From Rhodobacter sp. (GTDB lineage: Bacteria > Pseudomonadota > Alphaproteobacteria > Rhodobacterales > Rhodobacteraceae), in NCBI GenBank assembly GCA_020251025.1, contig JADCDI010000031.1, positions 116,655 to 180,654 on the forward strand: a stretch of DNA of 64,000 nt. The letters are read 5' to 3'. The notes below the pieces were generated by a model. It was not told where the DNA came from. It saw only the letters and a program-made list of their open reading frames with translations, and made no database searches. How positions within the stretch are numbered: the stretch's first letter is position 1; each line of letters opens with the position of its first letter. The position numbers and the translations under genes were made by a program. This document shows positions 53,887-63,821 of this stretch, piece after piece.

Positions 53887-54824
53887 CGCGCCCTCTCCTG
53901 TCGTGCCGCCGGTGCCGCCTGCCGGTGCAGTATGTCCTGCGCCACGCCGACGGCAATCGCCTGGGGGTGTTTTCCCAAGGTAGGGTCCCCGATGGGGCAG
54001 CGGATGCGCGCGATCTGCGGATCGCTGTGGCCAAGGGCGCGCAGCCTGCCGCGAAAGCGCGCCCATTTGGTCTGCGACCCGATCAGGCCAAGGCTGGCGA
54101 ACCCCCGGCTCAGCAGGCGGTGGCACAGTTCCAGGTCCAGCGCATGGGAAAAGGTCAGCACCAGATGGTCAGCCCCGGCGGGGCAATGGGCCACCAGCCG
54201 CGCCGGGTCTGCGGCGGGCAGACAGGTGACACCTGCCGGAATGGCATCGGGAAAGCGGTCCGGCGCAACATCCACCCAGGTTATGGCCAGGTCGGGCAGC
54301 GGGGCCAGCACCGCCGCCAAAGCCCGGCCCACATGGCCCGCGCCCCAGATCCACAGCGGCCGGCGGGGCGACAGCACCGGTTCCACCATCCAGCCCTGCA
54401 CAAGGGCCGCCATGGGCACCCGGCCTTCGCCCCGCGCCCTTGCCAGCAGGCGCTTCACCGCCAGCGGCATGGGGCGGCCATCGACGCTGCGGGCAAAGAC
54501 GCCGGCCTCCGGGCGGGGCAGGGTGGCGGTGCCGAAGATCTCTGTCAGCAGCGTGACCGCACCGCCGCAGCATTGACCCAAGGCAGGGCCCAGCGGCACG
54601 CGCTGCAACAAAGGCGCGGGGCCGGACGCCAGCAGGACGCGCGCCCTTTCCATCGCCGTCCATTCCAGCGCGCCGCCGCCGATGGTGCCCGCGCTGCCGT
54701 CCTGCCAGACCAGCATCGCCGCCCCCGCCTCACGCGGGGCCGATCCTTCTGCGGCCGCAACCACAATCCGGGCGACACGGCCTTGGGCGGCGACGGCGCC
54801 GGACAGGGTGGCAAGGTCAATCAC
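53883..54824 (-). CDS. xdhC: Xanthine dehydrogenase accessory protein XdhC
   Basis: A 313-residue chaperone that binds molybdenum cofactor, helps its sulfuration and inserts it into XdhB. N-terminal VVAAAEGSAPREAGAAMLV (about 21-39) and GQCCGGAV (about 82-89) are conserved. The C-terminal Rossmann domain has IWGAGHVGRALAA and GLIGSQTKWARF. Its start overlaps the xdhB end by 8 bp. Confidence 0.93.
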   Translation of the reverse strand: MIDLATLSGAVAAQGRVARIVVAAAEGSAPREAGAAMLVWQDGSAGTIGGGALEWTAMERARVLLASGPAPLLQRVPLGPALGQCCGGAVTLLTEIFGTATLPRPEAGVFARSVDGRPMPLAVKRLLARARGEGRVPMAALVQGWMVEPVLSPRRPLWIWGAGHVGRALAAVLAPLPDLAITWVDVAPDRFPDAIPAGVTCLPAADPARLVAHCPAGADHLVLTFSHALDLELCHRLLSRGFASLGLIGSQTKWARFRGRLRALGHSDPQIARIRCPIGDPTLGKHPQAIAVGVAQDILHRQAAPAARQERAR

Positions 54825-57213
54825 CGCGCTGCCTCCGCACGGCCATCAGCACGCGCTCTGCCGTTGCGGGCGCGTCCAGCGCCGGGTAGACCGACCCGTC
54901 GCCGCAGGCCGCAACCGCATCCGACAGGGCCATCAGCGCCGAAATTCCCAGCATAAGGGGCGGCTCGCCCACCGCCTTGGACCGTCCCACGCTGTCTTCC
55001 CGGTTGGCGCGGCCCCACAGGGCCACGTTGAAGACCGGCGGGCGGTCGGAACAGGCCGGAATCTTGTAGGTGCTGGGCGCATGGGTGCGCAGACGGCCCC
55101 GGTCATCCCAGACCAGCTCTTCCGTGGTCAGCCAGCCCGCCCCCTGCACATAGCCGCCCTCGATCTGCCCGATGTCCAGCGCCGGGTTCAGACTGGTCCC
55201 GGTGTCATGCAGGATGTCGGTGCGCAGAATGCGGTTTTCCCCCGTCAGGGTGTCGATCACCACTTCCGTCACCGCCGCGCCACAGGCGAAATAGAAGAAC
55301 GGCCGCCCCATGCCCCTGACCCGGTCCCAGACGATTTTCGGGGTTCGGTAATAGCCGGTCGCAGACAGCGACAGGCGCGCCTGACAGGCCATCGCCGCCA
55401 CTTCGGCAAAGCTGTAGTCGGCCCCTGCCACCCGCACCCGGCCCCCGTCGAAAACGACATCGGCGGGCGCCGCCTGATGCCGGTCCGCCAGAAGGCCGGC
55501 CAGACGCCCGCGGATCGTCTCGCAGGCCGCGCGCGCCGCCATGCCGTTCAGGTCAGACCCCGAAGACGCCGCCGTGGCCGAGGTATTGGGCACCTTGGAG
55601 GTGTCGGTCGCGGTGATCTTCACCGCCCCCGTCTCCAGCCCGAATACGCCTGCGGCGATCTGCGCCACCTTCTGGAACAGGCCTTGCCCCATCTCGGTGC
55701 CGCCATGGTTCAGGTGCACCGACCCGTCCTGATAAACATGCACCAGCGCCCCGGCCTGGTTAAGCCAGGTCAGCGTGAATGAAATGCCGAATTTCACCGG
55801 GGTCAGCGCGATGCCGCGCTTCAGCACGGGGTTGGCGGCGTTCCAGGCCGCGATCCCGGCGCGCCGCGCGGTGTAATCCGACGATACCTCCAGCGCCGCA
55901 ACAATCTCATGCCCGATGAAATCTTCCACCGGCATATGGTAATGCGTGGTCTGCGCCTCCGCCTGCGCCTGCGCCTGCGCCGGACGGGCCGGGGGCTGCC
56001 CCGCCTTCATTTTCTGTTCGGAAATATCCTCGGGGGGGGCGGGGGGCAGACGGCCCCCCGCGCTGTCCACCGGCGCGCGGTAGAAATTGGCGCGCCGCAC
56101 CGCCAGGGGGTCGCGGCGCAGCGCATGTGCGATATGGTCCATCACCCGTTCGATCCCGACCATGCCCTGCGGCCCGCCAAAGCCGCGAAAGGCGGTGGCC
56201 GATTGGGTGTTGGTGCGCAATCTGTGGCTTTCGATCCGGACGGCGGGCAGGAAATAGGCGTTGTCGGCGTGCAGCATGGCGCGATCGGCAACGGGCAGCG
56301 ACAAATCCTGGCTCCAGCCGCAGCGCAGAAGATGTGTGAACTCCACCCCCGCCAGCCGTCCTTCCCCATCAAAGCCGACGCGGTACAGGATGCGCAGGTC
56401 ATGACGCTTGCCGGTGATGATCATGTCGTCGTCGCGGTCATAGCGCATCTTGCAAGGACGGCCCGTTGCCCGCGCCGCCACGGCACAGGCCACGGCCAGC
56501 GCATTGCCCTGGCTTTCCTTGCCGCCAAAGCCGCCGCCCATGCGGCGCACCTCGACGCGCACCGCGTTCATCGGCAGGTGCAGGGCATGGGCGACCTTGT
56601 GCTGCACTTCGGTCGGGTGCTGGGTTGAAGAGTGGACGACCATGTCGCCCCCCTCTTGCGGCAGGGCCAGGGCCACCTGGCCTTCCAGATAGAAATGCTC
56701 CTGGCCGCCCACCTCGATCCGGCCCTCAACGCGGTGCGGGGCGGCGGCGATGGCGGCGGCGGCATCGCCCCTGGCCCAGATCAGGGGGCCGGCCTCGAAC
56801 CGGCTGTTTGCGGCCAGCGCCTGATCCAGCGTCAGCAGGGCCGGGCGTTCGGCGCAGCCGATCGTTCCCAGCCGCGCCGCGCGCCGTGCCGCCAGGTGGC
56901 TTTCGGCAATCACCAGAAAGACCGGCTGGCCCAGGTAGTGCAGGGTTCCGGTGGCCAGCAGCGGCTCGTCATGGGCCGAGGGCGAACAATCGGGCATCTC
57001 CGGCAGGTCGGCCGACGACAGCACGGCGACAACCCCGGGGGCCGCGCGGACGGCGGACAGGTCCATGCCGGTGATGGTGCCATGGGCGATGGCGGACAGA
57101 CCAAAGGCCAGATGCAGCGTGCCCGCAGGTGTCGGAATGTCGTCGACATAGCGGGCCTGCCCGGTCACATGCAGGGCTGCGGCGTCATGGGCAAGCGGCC
57201 GGCCGATGCTCAT
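54817..57213 (-). CDS. xdhB: Xanthine dehydrogenase molybdopterin subunit
   Basis: A 798-residue large subunit that oxidises hypoxanthine and xanthine at the molybdenum site. Conserved blocks are [23 protein letters not shown] (with the molybdenum-near Gln), [35 protein letters not shown], and [10 protein letters not shown] with the catalytic Glu near residue 753. Residues about 387-418 ([16 protein letters not shown]..., then an Ala-Gln repeat) are an in-frame insertion from the dispersed GATATTT repeat and a hexanucleotide run. The enzyme is probably still active because the insertion sits in a linker. ATG overlaps the xdhA stop by 4 bp. Confidence 0.95.
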   Translation of the reverse strand: MSIGRPLAHDAAALHVTGQARYVDDIPTPAGTLHLAFGLSAIAHGTITGMDLSAVRAAPGVVAVLSSADLPEMPDCSPSAHDEPLLATGTLHYLGQPVFLVIAESHLAARRAARLGTIGCAERPALLTLDQALAANSRFEAGPLIWARGDAAAAIAAAPHRVEGRIEVGGQEHFYLEGQVALALPQEGGDMVVHSSTQHPTEVQHKVAHALHLPMNAVRVEVRRMGGGFGGKESQGNALAVACAVAARATGRPCKMRYDRDDDMIITGKRHDLRILYRVGFDGEGRLAGVEFTHLLRCGWSQDLSLPVADRAMLHADNAYFLPAVRIESHRLRTNTQSATAFRGFGGPQGMVGIERVMDHIAHALRRDPLAVRRANFYRAPVDSAGGRLPPAPPEDISEQKMKAGQPPARPAQAQAQAEAQTTHYHMPVEDFIGHEIVAALEVSSDYTARRAGIAAWNAANPVLKRGIALTPVKFGISFTLTWLNQAGALVHVYQDGSVHLNHGGTEMGQGLFQKVAQIAAGVFGLETGAVKITATDTSKVPNTSATAASSGSDLNGMAARAACETIRGRLAGLLADRHQAAPADVVFDGGRVRVAGADYSFAEVAAMACQARLSLSATGYYRTPKIVWDRVRGMGRPFFYFACGAAVTEVVIDTLTGENRILRTDILHDTGTSLNPALDIGQIEGGYVQGAGWLTTEELVWDDRGRLRTHAPSTYKIPACSDRPPVFNVALWGRANREDSVGRSKAVGEPPLMLGISALMALSDAVAACGDGSVYPALDAPATAERVLMAVRRQRGD
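55949..55982 (-). repeat. Hexanucleotide microsatellite in xdhB
   Basis: GCCTGC-type hexamers repeated about five times (one is GCCTCC) encode the [10 protein letters not shown] stretch of XdhB. Such runs can change length by slippage in steps of two codons without breaking the frame. Confidence 0.65.
56008..56039 (-). repeat. Dispersed GATATTT repeat, copy 4, inside xdhB
   Basis: On the minus strand: CCCCCCCCGAGGATATTTCC then GAACAGAAAATG. It is read in frame as [10 protein letters not shown], the same frame (PPEDI) as at the ligase C-terminus. It sits next to the hexanucleotide run, and both form extra sequence in the XdhB linker. Confidence 0.7.
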
Positions 57214-58628
57214 GCCCGCACCCCAAGCACATTGACCGGCTGGCCCGCCAGATCCGCGACGTAGCGCACAAGCATGTTTGCCGCCGTCTCCAGCCGGTAA
57301 GGGGCCGTGGCGCGCATGTCGCTCAGCGGGGTGAAATCCTGCGCGAAGAGCGGTTTCATCGCCTGCGCGGTCTCAGGTGTCAGGGCCTGGCCGATCAGCC
57401 CGGCCTCAACCGCCAGGGCCCGTTTGGGAATGCCCGCCATGCCGCCAAAGGCGATGCGGGCCGCAGTGACGATGCCATCCGTGACGGTGACATTGAAACA
57501 GCCGCAGACCGCCGAGATGTCCTGATCAAAACGCTTGGACAGCTTGTAGCACCGCAGGGCGGGGGCCTGAAGGGGGATCGTGACCGCCTCCACCAATTCG
57601 CCCGGCCTGCGGTCCTGCCTGCGGTAGTCCAGAAAGAACGCCTCCAGCGGCATGTCGCGCCGGTCATCGCCGTGCCGCAGGTGCAGCGTTGCCCCCAGGG
57701 CGATCAGCGCGGGCGGCCCGTCACCGATGGGCGAGCCGTTGGCGATATTGCCGCCGATCGTGGCGGCATTGCGCACCTGCACAGAGGAATAGCGGCGCAG
57801 CAGTTCGGCGAAACCGGGATAAAGCGGTGCCACCGCCGCCATCAGGTCTGTGATCGTCACCCCCGCCCCGATCCGCAGACGGTCCCCCTGCCGGTCGATC
57901 CGGCGCATCTCTTCGATGCCGGACAGAAAGGCGACAGGTGCAAGATCACGCAGGTCTTTCGTCACCCAAAGGCCCACGTCGGTCGCCCCGGCAATCAGCG
58001 TGGCGTCGGGGTGGGCGGCGTACCAGCGCGCCAGTTCACCGGTGGTCTGCGGCAGGAAGAGCGCGGGGGGGCTTTGGTCTGCCCCCCCGCCCGGGGCGGG
58101 TCCCCCCCGTGACACCGGGGGAAATGCGAAACCGGGGGCGGTTTCGGGCATCCAGTCGGGCGCAGGCTTTGCCGCGGCGGCTTCGGCGGCGCGGATGATC
58201 GGGGCATAGCCGGTGCAGCGGCACAGGTTGCCCGCCAGCACATCGTCATGGTCCTGCCTGCCCTGCAGATGGGCAACCGCCATCGACACGACAAAGCCCG
58301 GCGTGCAAAAGCCGCATTGCGACCCGTGGTGGTCGATCATCGCCTGCTGGACGGGGTGCAGACGGCCGTCGGGGGCTGCGATGCCCTCTACCGTGCGCAC
58401 CGCCTTGCCGTGCAGTTGCGGCAGGAACAGGATGCAGGCATTCAGCGCCCTTGGCCCGGTCGCATCCGTCACCATCACGGTGCAGGCCCCGCAATCGCCT
58501 TCGTTGCAGCCTTCCTTGGTGCCGGTCAGGCCGCGATCCTGCCGCAGCCAGTCCAGCAGGGTGCGGGTTGGCGGTTCACCCGCCACGCGCACCGGCGTCC
58601 CGTTCAGCAGAAACGCAATTTCCGACAT
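57210..58628 (-). CDS. xdhA: Xanthine dehydrogenase FeS/FAD subunit
   Basis: A 472-residue small subunit that carries two 2Fe-2S clusters and FAD. Plant-type cluster cysteines are Cys41, Cys46 and Cys49 ([10 protein letters not shown]) plus Cys65; the second cluster uses Cys105, Cys108, Cys136 and Cys138 (CGFC and CRC). The FAD domain begins near residue 193 with [11 protein letters not shown] and [17 protein letters not shown]. Residues about 163-192 ([20 protein letters not shown] and on) form a Gly/Pro-rich linker that seems longer than usual and is encoded by GC hairpin-like sequence. It is the first gene of the operon. Confidence 0.94.
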   Translation of the reverse strand: MSEIAFLLNGTPVRVAGEPPTRTLLDWLRQDRGLTGTKEGCNEGDCGACTVMVTDATGPRALNACILFLPQLHGKAVRTVEGIAAPDGRLHPVQQAMIDHHGSQCGFCTPGFVVSMAVAHLQGRQDHDDVLAGNLCRCTGYAPIIRAAEAAAAKPAPDWMPETAPGFAFPPVSRGGPAPGGGADQSPPALFLPQTTGELARWYAAHPDATLIAGATDVGLWVTKDLRDLAPVAFLSGIEEMRRIDRQGDRLRIGAGVTITDLMAAVAPLYPGFAELLRRYSSVQVRNAATIGGNIANGSPIGDGPPALIALGATLHLRHGDDRRDMPLEAFFLDYRRQDRRPGELVEAVTIPLQAPALRCYKLSKRFDQDISAVCGCFNVTVTDGIVTAARIAFGGMAGIPKRALAVEAGLIGQALTPETAQAMKPLFAQDFTPLSDMRATAPYRLETAANMLVRYVADLAGQPVNVLGVRA

Positions 58629-58842
58629 CCGACACCCTGCCGCCTTCTTGCCGTCCCTGGCCGATGCGGGCCGCCCGATGCGGCGCAAAGCGGGCCCGCG
58701 CCCCTGTATCCCGACGCCATCAAGCCCCGCACCCCCGCGCAAGGCAAGCGGAACCTTTCCGGCTTTCCTGATAGCAGTTTCGTCTTTTGCCGAAAAGCCG
58801 GGTGCCCTTTCGTCCCGGCTGTGCTGTTGCTAGGCTGGCCGC

Positions 58843-61800
58843 ATGTCAAATGCCCCCCGATTCATTCACCTGCGCGTTCACAGCGAATATTCGCTGCTGG
58901 AAGGGGCGGTTCCGGTCAAGAAGCTGGTCGGGCTGTGCCTGGCGCAGAAAATGCCGGCCGTTGCGATCACCGATACCAACAACATGTTCGCGGCGCTGGA
59001 GTTTTCGGTGACCGCACAGGGGGCGGGCGTGCAGCCCATCGTGGGCTGCCAGATCTCGCTGGCCCATGATCCGGCCGCCGCCGGCGAAAGGGCGCGGCCC
59101 CCGGCCCCGCTTGTCCTGCTGGCGCAGGACGAGGCGGGCTACATGAACCTGATGAAACTCAACTCGTGCCTTTACATCGACAAGGCCGGGCAGGTGCCGC
59201 AGGTGACGATGGACGATCTGGCGCGCCATTCCGATGGGCTGATCTGCCTGACGGGCGGGCCGGACGGGCCGGTGGGGCGGTTTCTTCAGGCCGGGCAGGT
59301 GCCCAAGGCGCGGGCGATGCTGGAGCGTCTGGCCCAGATCTATCCGCAGCGGCTTTATGTGGAACTGCAGCGCCACCCCGGCGAGGGCGGGCAGACACCC
59401 CAAGCCGAACGCCTGACCGAGCAGGGATTTGTTGAACTGGCCTATGATCTGGACCTGCCGCTGGTGGCCACCAACGATGTCTATTTCCCCGACCCCGGCA
59501 TGTACGAGGCGCATGATGCGCTGATCTGTATCGCCGAAGGGGCTTATGTCGACCAGCAGGCCCCGCGCCGCCGTCTGACGCCGCAGCACTACTTCAAGAC
59601 CGAAGCGGAAATGTGCGCCCTGTTCGCCGACCTGCCCGAGGCACTGGAAAACACCGTTGAAATTGCCCGCCGCTGCGCCTTTGCGGCGAAAAAGCGCAAG
59701 CCGATCCTGCCAAAATTCGCCGCTGACGAGGTTGCGGAACTGCGCCGCCAGGCGCGCGAGGGGCTGCGCGACCGGCTTGCGGTCATCGCGCATGCCGCCA
59801 GCGTGGCAGACTACGGGGCGCGCCTTGAATTCGAGCTGGGCGTGATCGAGCAGATGGGATTTCCCGGCTATTTCCTGATCGTGGCCGATTTCATCAAATG
59901 GGCGAAGGCACAGCGCATTCCCGTGGGGCCGGGGCGCGGTTCGGGTGCGGGCAGCCTGGTGGCCTATGCGCTGACGATCACCGATCTGGACCCCTTGCGC
60001 TACAAGCTGCTGTTCGAGCGGTTCCTGAACCCCGAGCGGGTGTCGATGCCCGACTTTGACATCGACTTTTGCATGGACCGCCGGGAAGAGGTGATCACCT
60101 ATGTCCAGAACCGCTATGGCCGCGACAGGGTGGGTCAGATCATCACCTTCGGCGCGCTTCTGTCGAAGGCGGCGGTGCGCGACGTGGGCCGGGTCCTGCA
60201 GATGCCCTACGGGCAGGTCGACCGGCTGTCAAAGCTGATCCCGGTGGAAGGGGTGAAACCTGTCAGCATCGAAAAGGCCCTGGCCGACGAGCCGCGCCTG
60301 CGCGAGGCCGCAAGGGCGGAAGAGGTGGTGGCGCGGCTTCTGGACTATGGCAAGCAGATCGAAGGCCTTTTGCGCAACGCCTCGACCCATGCGGCGGGCG
60401 TGGTGATTGGCGACCGTCCGCTGGACGAGCTGGTGCCGCTGTACCAGGACCCCCGGTCGGACATGCCCGCCACCCAGTTCAACATGAAATGGGTCGAAGC
60501 CGCCGGTCTGGTGAAGTTCGACTTTCTGGGGCTGAAGACCCTGACGGTGATCCAGAACGCGCTGGATCTGCTGGCCCGGCGCGGGACGGTGATCGACATC
60601 AGCCTGATCCCCTTGGACGATGCCAAATCCTACGAACTTTACGCGTCCGCCCGGACGGTGGCCGTGTTCCAGGTGGAAAGCAGCGGCATGATGGATGCGC
60701 TGCGGCGCATGAAGCCCACCTGCATCGAGGATATCGTGGCGCTGGTGGCGCTTTACCGTCCCGGACCGATGGAAAACATCCCCGCCTATTGCGAGGTGAA
60801 GAACGGCCTGCGCGAACGCGGGTCCATCCACCCCACCATCGACCATATCCTGCAGGAAACCCAAGGCATCATCGTCTATCAGGAACAGGTGATGGAAATC
60901 GCCCAGGTGATGGCCGGCTACAGCCTGGGCGGGGCCGACCTGCTGCGGCGCGCCATGGGAAAGAAGATTGCCGAAGAAATGGCGAAAGAGCGCCCGAAAT
61001 TCATCGAAGGCGCGGCAAAGACCCATGGCATTTCAGCGGCCAAGGCGGGCGAGGTCTTTGACCTGCTGGAGAAATTCGCCAATTACGGTTTCAACAAATC
61101 CCACGCCGCCGCCTATGCCGTGGTCAGCTATCAGACGGCCTGGCTGAAGGCCAACCATCCGGTGGAATTCATGGCCGCCGTCATGAATTGCGACATGCAT
61201 CTGACCGACAAGCTGGCGGCCTATGCCGAAGAGGTGCGCCGGGGCCTGGGGATCGGGATCATCGCCCCTTGCGTCAACGCATCGCTTGCCAGCTTTGGCG
61301 TGCGCGACGGGCAGATCATCTACGCGCTGGGCGCGCTGAAGAACGTGGGTGTCGAGGCGATGAAGGTGATCGTCGAGGCGCGCGGCACACAGCCCTTCGT
61401 CAGCCTGTTCGATTTTGCCCGGCGGGTCGACATGAAGCGCATCGGCAAGCGCCCGCTGGAGATGCTGGCCCGGGCCGGGGCCTTTGATGTGCTGGACCGC
61501 AACCGCGCAAGGGTGCTTGAGGCCCTGGATATGCTGGTCGCCTGGTCTGCGGCGCTGCACGAGGCGCGCGCATCCGCGCAGGTTTCGCTTTTCGGCGAAG
61601 CGGGGGCAGACCTGCCGGAACCGCGCCTGCCCGACCGGGACGACTGGCTGCCGGCCGAACGTCTGGCGCAGGAACATCAGGCCATAGGCTTTTACCTGTC
61701 GGGCCATCCGCTGGATGATTACATGCCTGCCCTGCGCCGCCAGAAGGTGATGACCCTGGCAGAACTGGCGGCGGCGGCCGAAGGCGGGCCGATGGTGGCC

Positions 61801-62292
61801 AGGCTTGCGGGGGCGGTCGCCGCCCGGCAGGACCGCAAATCGGCGCGGGGCAACCGCTTTGCCTTCGTGCAGATGTCCGATCCGACCGGGCTTTACGAGG
61901 TGACCGTCTTTTCGGATGTGCTCGAGGTGGCCCGCGACCTGCTGGATGCAGGGTCAAACGTGGTGATCACGGTCGAGGCGACGCTGGAGGGCGAGACGCT
62001 GAAACTGCTGGCGCGGGCGGTTCAGCCGGTCGATGCCGTAGCCGCCGAAGCCGGCGGCGGGGCGCTGCGCATTCATCTTGACCGCGCGGAAGCGGCGGCG
62101 TCCGTTGCCTCCCTGCTGGCGCGGGTCGCGGCCGACGGCGGGCGCGCACGGGGCAGCATCACCATCTGCGTGCCAGACAGGGAGACCGGCCGTGAAATTG
62201 ACGTCCTGCTTCCCCGGGTCTGGCCGGTCACGCCGCAGGTCAAGGGTGCCCTGCGCGCCACGACGGGGGTCGTTCTGGTGGAAGACCTGTAA
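58843..62292 (+). CDS. dnaE: DNA polymerase III alpha subunit
   Basis: The 1149-residue replicative polymerase. It has an N-terminal PHP domain (HLRVHSEYSLLEGAVPVKKL at about 7-26), and the catalytic palm with GPGRGSGAGSLVAYAL and PDFDIDFCMDRREEV, which holds the metal-binding aspartates. The fingers and beta-binding regions follow, with FNKSHAAAYAVVSYQTAWLKA. A C-terminal OB fold contains FAFVQMSDPTGLYEVTVFSD. Length fits DnaE1. The ATG at 58843 has only a weak ribosome binding site. It is divergent from xdhA across 214 bp. Confidence 0.97.
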   Translation: MSNAPRFIHLRVHSEYSLLEGAVPVKKLVGLCLAQKMPAVAITDTNNMFAALEFSVTAQGAGVQPIVGCQISLAHDPAAAGERARPPAPLVLLAQDEAGYMNLMKLNSCLYIDKAGQVPQVTMDDLARHSDGLICLTGGPDGPVGRFLQAGQVPKARAMLERLAQIYPQRLYVELQRHPGEGGQTPQAERLTEQGFVELAYDLDLPLVATNDVYFPDPGMYEAHDALICIAEGAYVDQQAPRRRLTPQHYFKTEAEMCALFADLPEALENTVEIARRCAFAAKKRKPILPKFAADEVAELRRQAREGLRDRLAVIAHAASVADYGARLEFELGVIEQMGFPGYFLIVADFIKWAKAQRIPVGPGRGSGAGSLVAYALTITDLDPLRYKLLFERFLNPERVSMPDFDIDFCMDRREEVITYVQNRYGRDRVGQIITFGALLSKAAVRDVGRVLQMPYGQVDRLSKLIPVEGVKPVSIEKALADEPRLREAARAEEVVARLLDYGKQIEGLLRNASTHAAGVVIGDRPLDELVPLYQDPRSDMPATQFNMKWVEAAGLVKFDFLGLKTLTVIQNALDLLARRGTVIDISLIPLDDAKSYELYASARTVAVFQVESSGMMDALRRMKPTCIEDIVALVALYRPGPMENIPAYCEVKNGLRERGSIHPTIDHILQETQGIIVYQEQVMEIAQVMAGYSLGGADLLRRAMGKKIAEEMAKERPKFIEGAAKTHGISAAKAGEVFDLLEKFANYGFNKSHAAAYAVVSYQTAWLKANHPVEFMAAVMNCDMHLTDKLAAYAEEVRRGLGIGIIAPCVNASLASFGVRDGQIIYALGALKNVGVEAMKVIVEARGTQPFVSLFDFARRVDMKRIGKRPLEMLARAGAFDVLDRNRARVLEALDMLVAWSAALHEARASAQVSLFGEAGADLPEPRLPDRDDWLPAERLAQEHQAIGFYLSGHPLDDYMPALRRQKVMTLAELAAAAEGGPMVARLAGAVAARQDRKSARGNRFAFVQMSDPTGLYEVTVFSDVLEVARDLLDAGSNVVITVEATLEGETLKLLARAVQPVDAVAAEAGGGALRIHLDRAEAAASVASLLARVAADGGRARGSITICVPDRETGREIDVLLPRVWPVTPQVKGALRATTGVVLVEDL

Positions 62293-62305
62293 CGCGTCTT
62301 TGCCG

Positions 62306-62947
62306 CTATTGCGGGGCGATGGTCATGTCCTGCTGCGCAAAGACATTCCCCTCGATTCCGGAAAAGGCGCGGATGCTGGCCACACGATCCGCCGAACAGT
62401 CCATCAGCGCCGCCAGGGCGACCACCTTGCCCATCGGCTTGGCAGTTCCGAGATAGCCGTAAGGGGCATTGCCGGATCGTTGCAGGACCCGGTTCATCAC
62501 CGGGTCGATGACAGCAACGGCATCCCGTACCCCGGCGGCCATGGCGAATTCGAAAGCGCCGATCATGACCTCGCTGGTGACGTAGGAAATCGAGTTCCGG
62601 CCCCGCCCCCGCGACAGCTGCTGCGTATCCACGCAAAACCGCGTCGCTTCCCAGACGGTTGATGACCGCAGCGGCGGTTCGCCGTCAAGGATCGAGGAAA
62701 AGACATCGGCCAGCATGTGCGGCCCGGTTGTCTGCAACAGGCGCATGCAGCCGACAACATTTCCCCCGTCGTTCACGCTGATGATATGGGCAGGGTCAAG
62801 GCTGTCAAACAGGTCGGTCTCCCGTCCGTCGGTGACCTTGACATCCCAGCCAAGCCGATCAGCGAACACCCGCTTGCGCAGCCGGAACATGCCATCCAGC
62901 AAGCCGGGATAGTCCTTGGCATTGAGTGAATCGACAACGTAAATCAT
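62306..62947 (-). CDS. LuxI-family acyl-homoserine-lactone synthase
   Basis: A 213-residue autoinducer synthase that makes N-acyl-homoserine lactone from SAM and acyl-ACP. All family-invariant residues are in place: Arg24, Phe28, Trp34, Asp45, Asp48, Arg69, Glu100 and Arg103 (RKRVFADRLGWDV, TDLFD, CMRLL, WEATRFCVD). The ATG at 62947 follows AAAGAGG; a longer frame from 63010 lacks conservation. It converges with dnaE, 13 bp apart. No LuxR regulator is visible in the window. An imperfect palindrome lies in its leader. Acyl chain length cannot be predicted from sequence. Confidence 0.95.
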   Translation of the reverse strand: MIYVVDSLNAKDYPGLLDGMFRLRKRVFADRLGWDVKVTDGRETDLFDSLDPAHIISVNDGGNVVGCMRLLQTTGPHMLADVFSSILDGEPPLRSSTVWEATRFCVDTQQLSRGRGRNSISYVTSEVMIGAFEFAMAAGVRDAVAVIDPVMNRVLQRSGNAPYGYLGTAKPMGKVVALAALMDCSADRVASIRAFSGIEGNVFAQQDMTIAPQ

Positions 62948-62973
62948 GGCGGCCCTCTTTCGGTTGCACAGTC

Positions 62974-62991
62974 TGCCGTTAAGCTTAGGCA
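62974..62991. promoter_or_regulatory. Imperfect palindrome upstream of the AHL synthase
   Basis: TGCCGTTAAGCTTAGGCA is an 18-bp near-palindrome centred on AAGCTT, 27 bp before the start codon. It is nested in a wider inverted repeat, CGGTTGC (62961-62967) and GCAACCG (62989-62995). It may be a LuxR-type box or a leader hairpin, but it does not match the classical lux box closely. Confidence 0.35.
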
Positions 62992-63010
62992 ACCGGAGGG
63001 TGACCGCCAT

Positions 63011-63820
63011 CAGGGGAAACCCGTAGGGATTCGGGCCATCAGGGCGGGATGACCCTGAAGGGAACCGCAGCTTGGGCTTCCAGGGCGGTTTTCCCGTTCC
63101 CGGAAAGTGAATAGGTCCGGCAGGCCGCCGTTCCTGGGCCGGACGGCTTTCACGCTGCGCCCGGCCGCCTTTCGCGGCAGGTGTTCAAGGCCGGCATAAG
63201 GCCTGTCCGATGGGGGTCGAGGTCAGCCGGGCCTGGGGCTGGAATGGCAGGCTGTCAGGCGCGGCCTGCATGGAATGGCGGGTGACCGGGGCCTTTTGGC
63301 TGCCGGAACCCTCGGGAATGATGATGTCGTCCGATCACAGCGCGGGGGCGGCAGCCTGCATGACACAGGTGCGCAACCCTTTGCCGTCGATCAGCCCGTC
63401 GATCCCCCGGGGCTGCCATACCGTCCTGGCCCATCACGGCGCAGGGCGGCAATGAAGGATCGGGCGTGCCCGATGCCGCCATCAGGGCCGCGCTGGATGA
63501 CCGCCCGTCAACGGCCGCAGAAGGCGGGCTTGGCGGCATCGGCTGCACGGCAGTGCCGGTCACAGACGGGCTGCGCCTGACCGCCCGGCTGGCCCTGCCG
63601 CCCACAGGCGGGGTCGTCCCTTGGTCTTTGAACCCGGCCCACCGTCGATCCGGGTATCCAAACCCGTGGTCAGCCGCGAGGGCATGCATCCGGTTGCAAC
63701 CGCCGGCCTTGTCTCCGCCGGTGGCGGCCCGGTGCTGTTCAACCGGGGCGCGATGGTGGTGACGGTGCCGGGGCGGCAGAGGGCTGTCAAGATTGCGGGC
63801 TGCCCGTCGCCCTGAGGAGG
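63011..63820. other. Decayed stretch between the AHL synthase and the IS end
   Basis: About 800 bp without a credible intact gene. Short frames on both strands have mixed character. The most protein-like segment is on the plus strand at 63621-63815 (VATAGLVSAGGGPVLFNRGAMVVTVPG). On the minus strand a stop-broken stretch reads IDGKGLRTCVMQAAAPAL and then DDIIIPEGSGSQ. I cannot assign a family. It is probably the remains of one or more genes next to the insertion element. Confidence 0.4.
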
Positions 63821-63821
63821 G

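Noticed and set aside
63255..63689. Possible 2Fe-2S oxidoreductase remnant in the decayed stretch
   Set aside because: A short piece (DGKGLRTCVMQAA) recalls such proteins, but there is no CxxCxxC pattern and a stop interrupts it; too weak to name.
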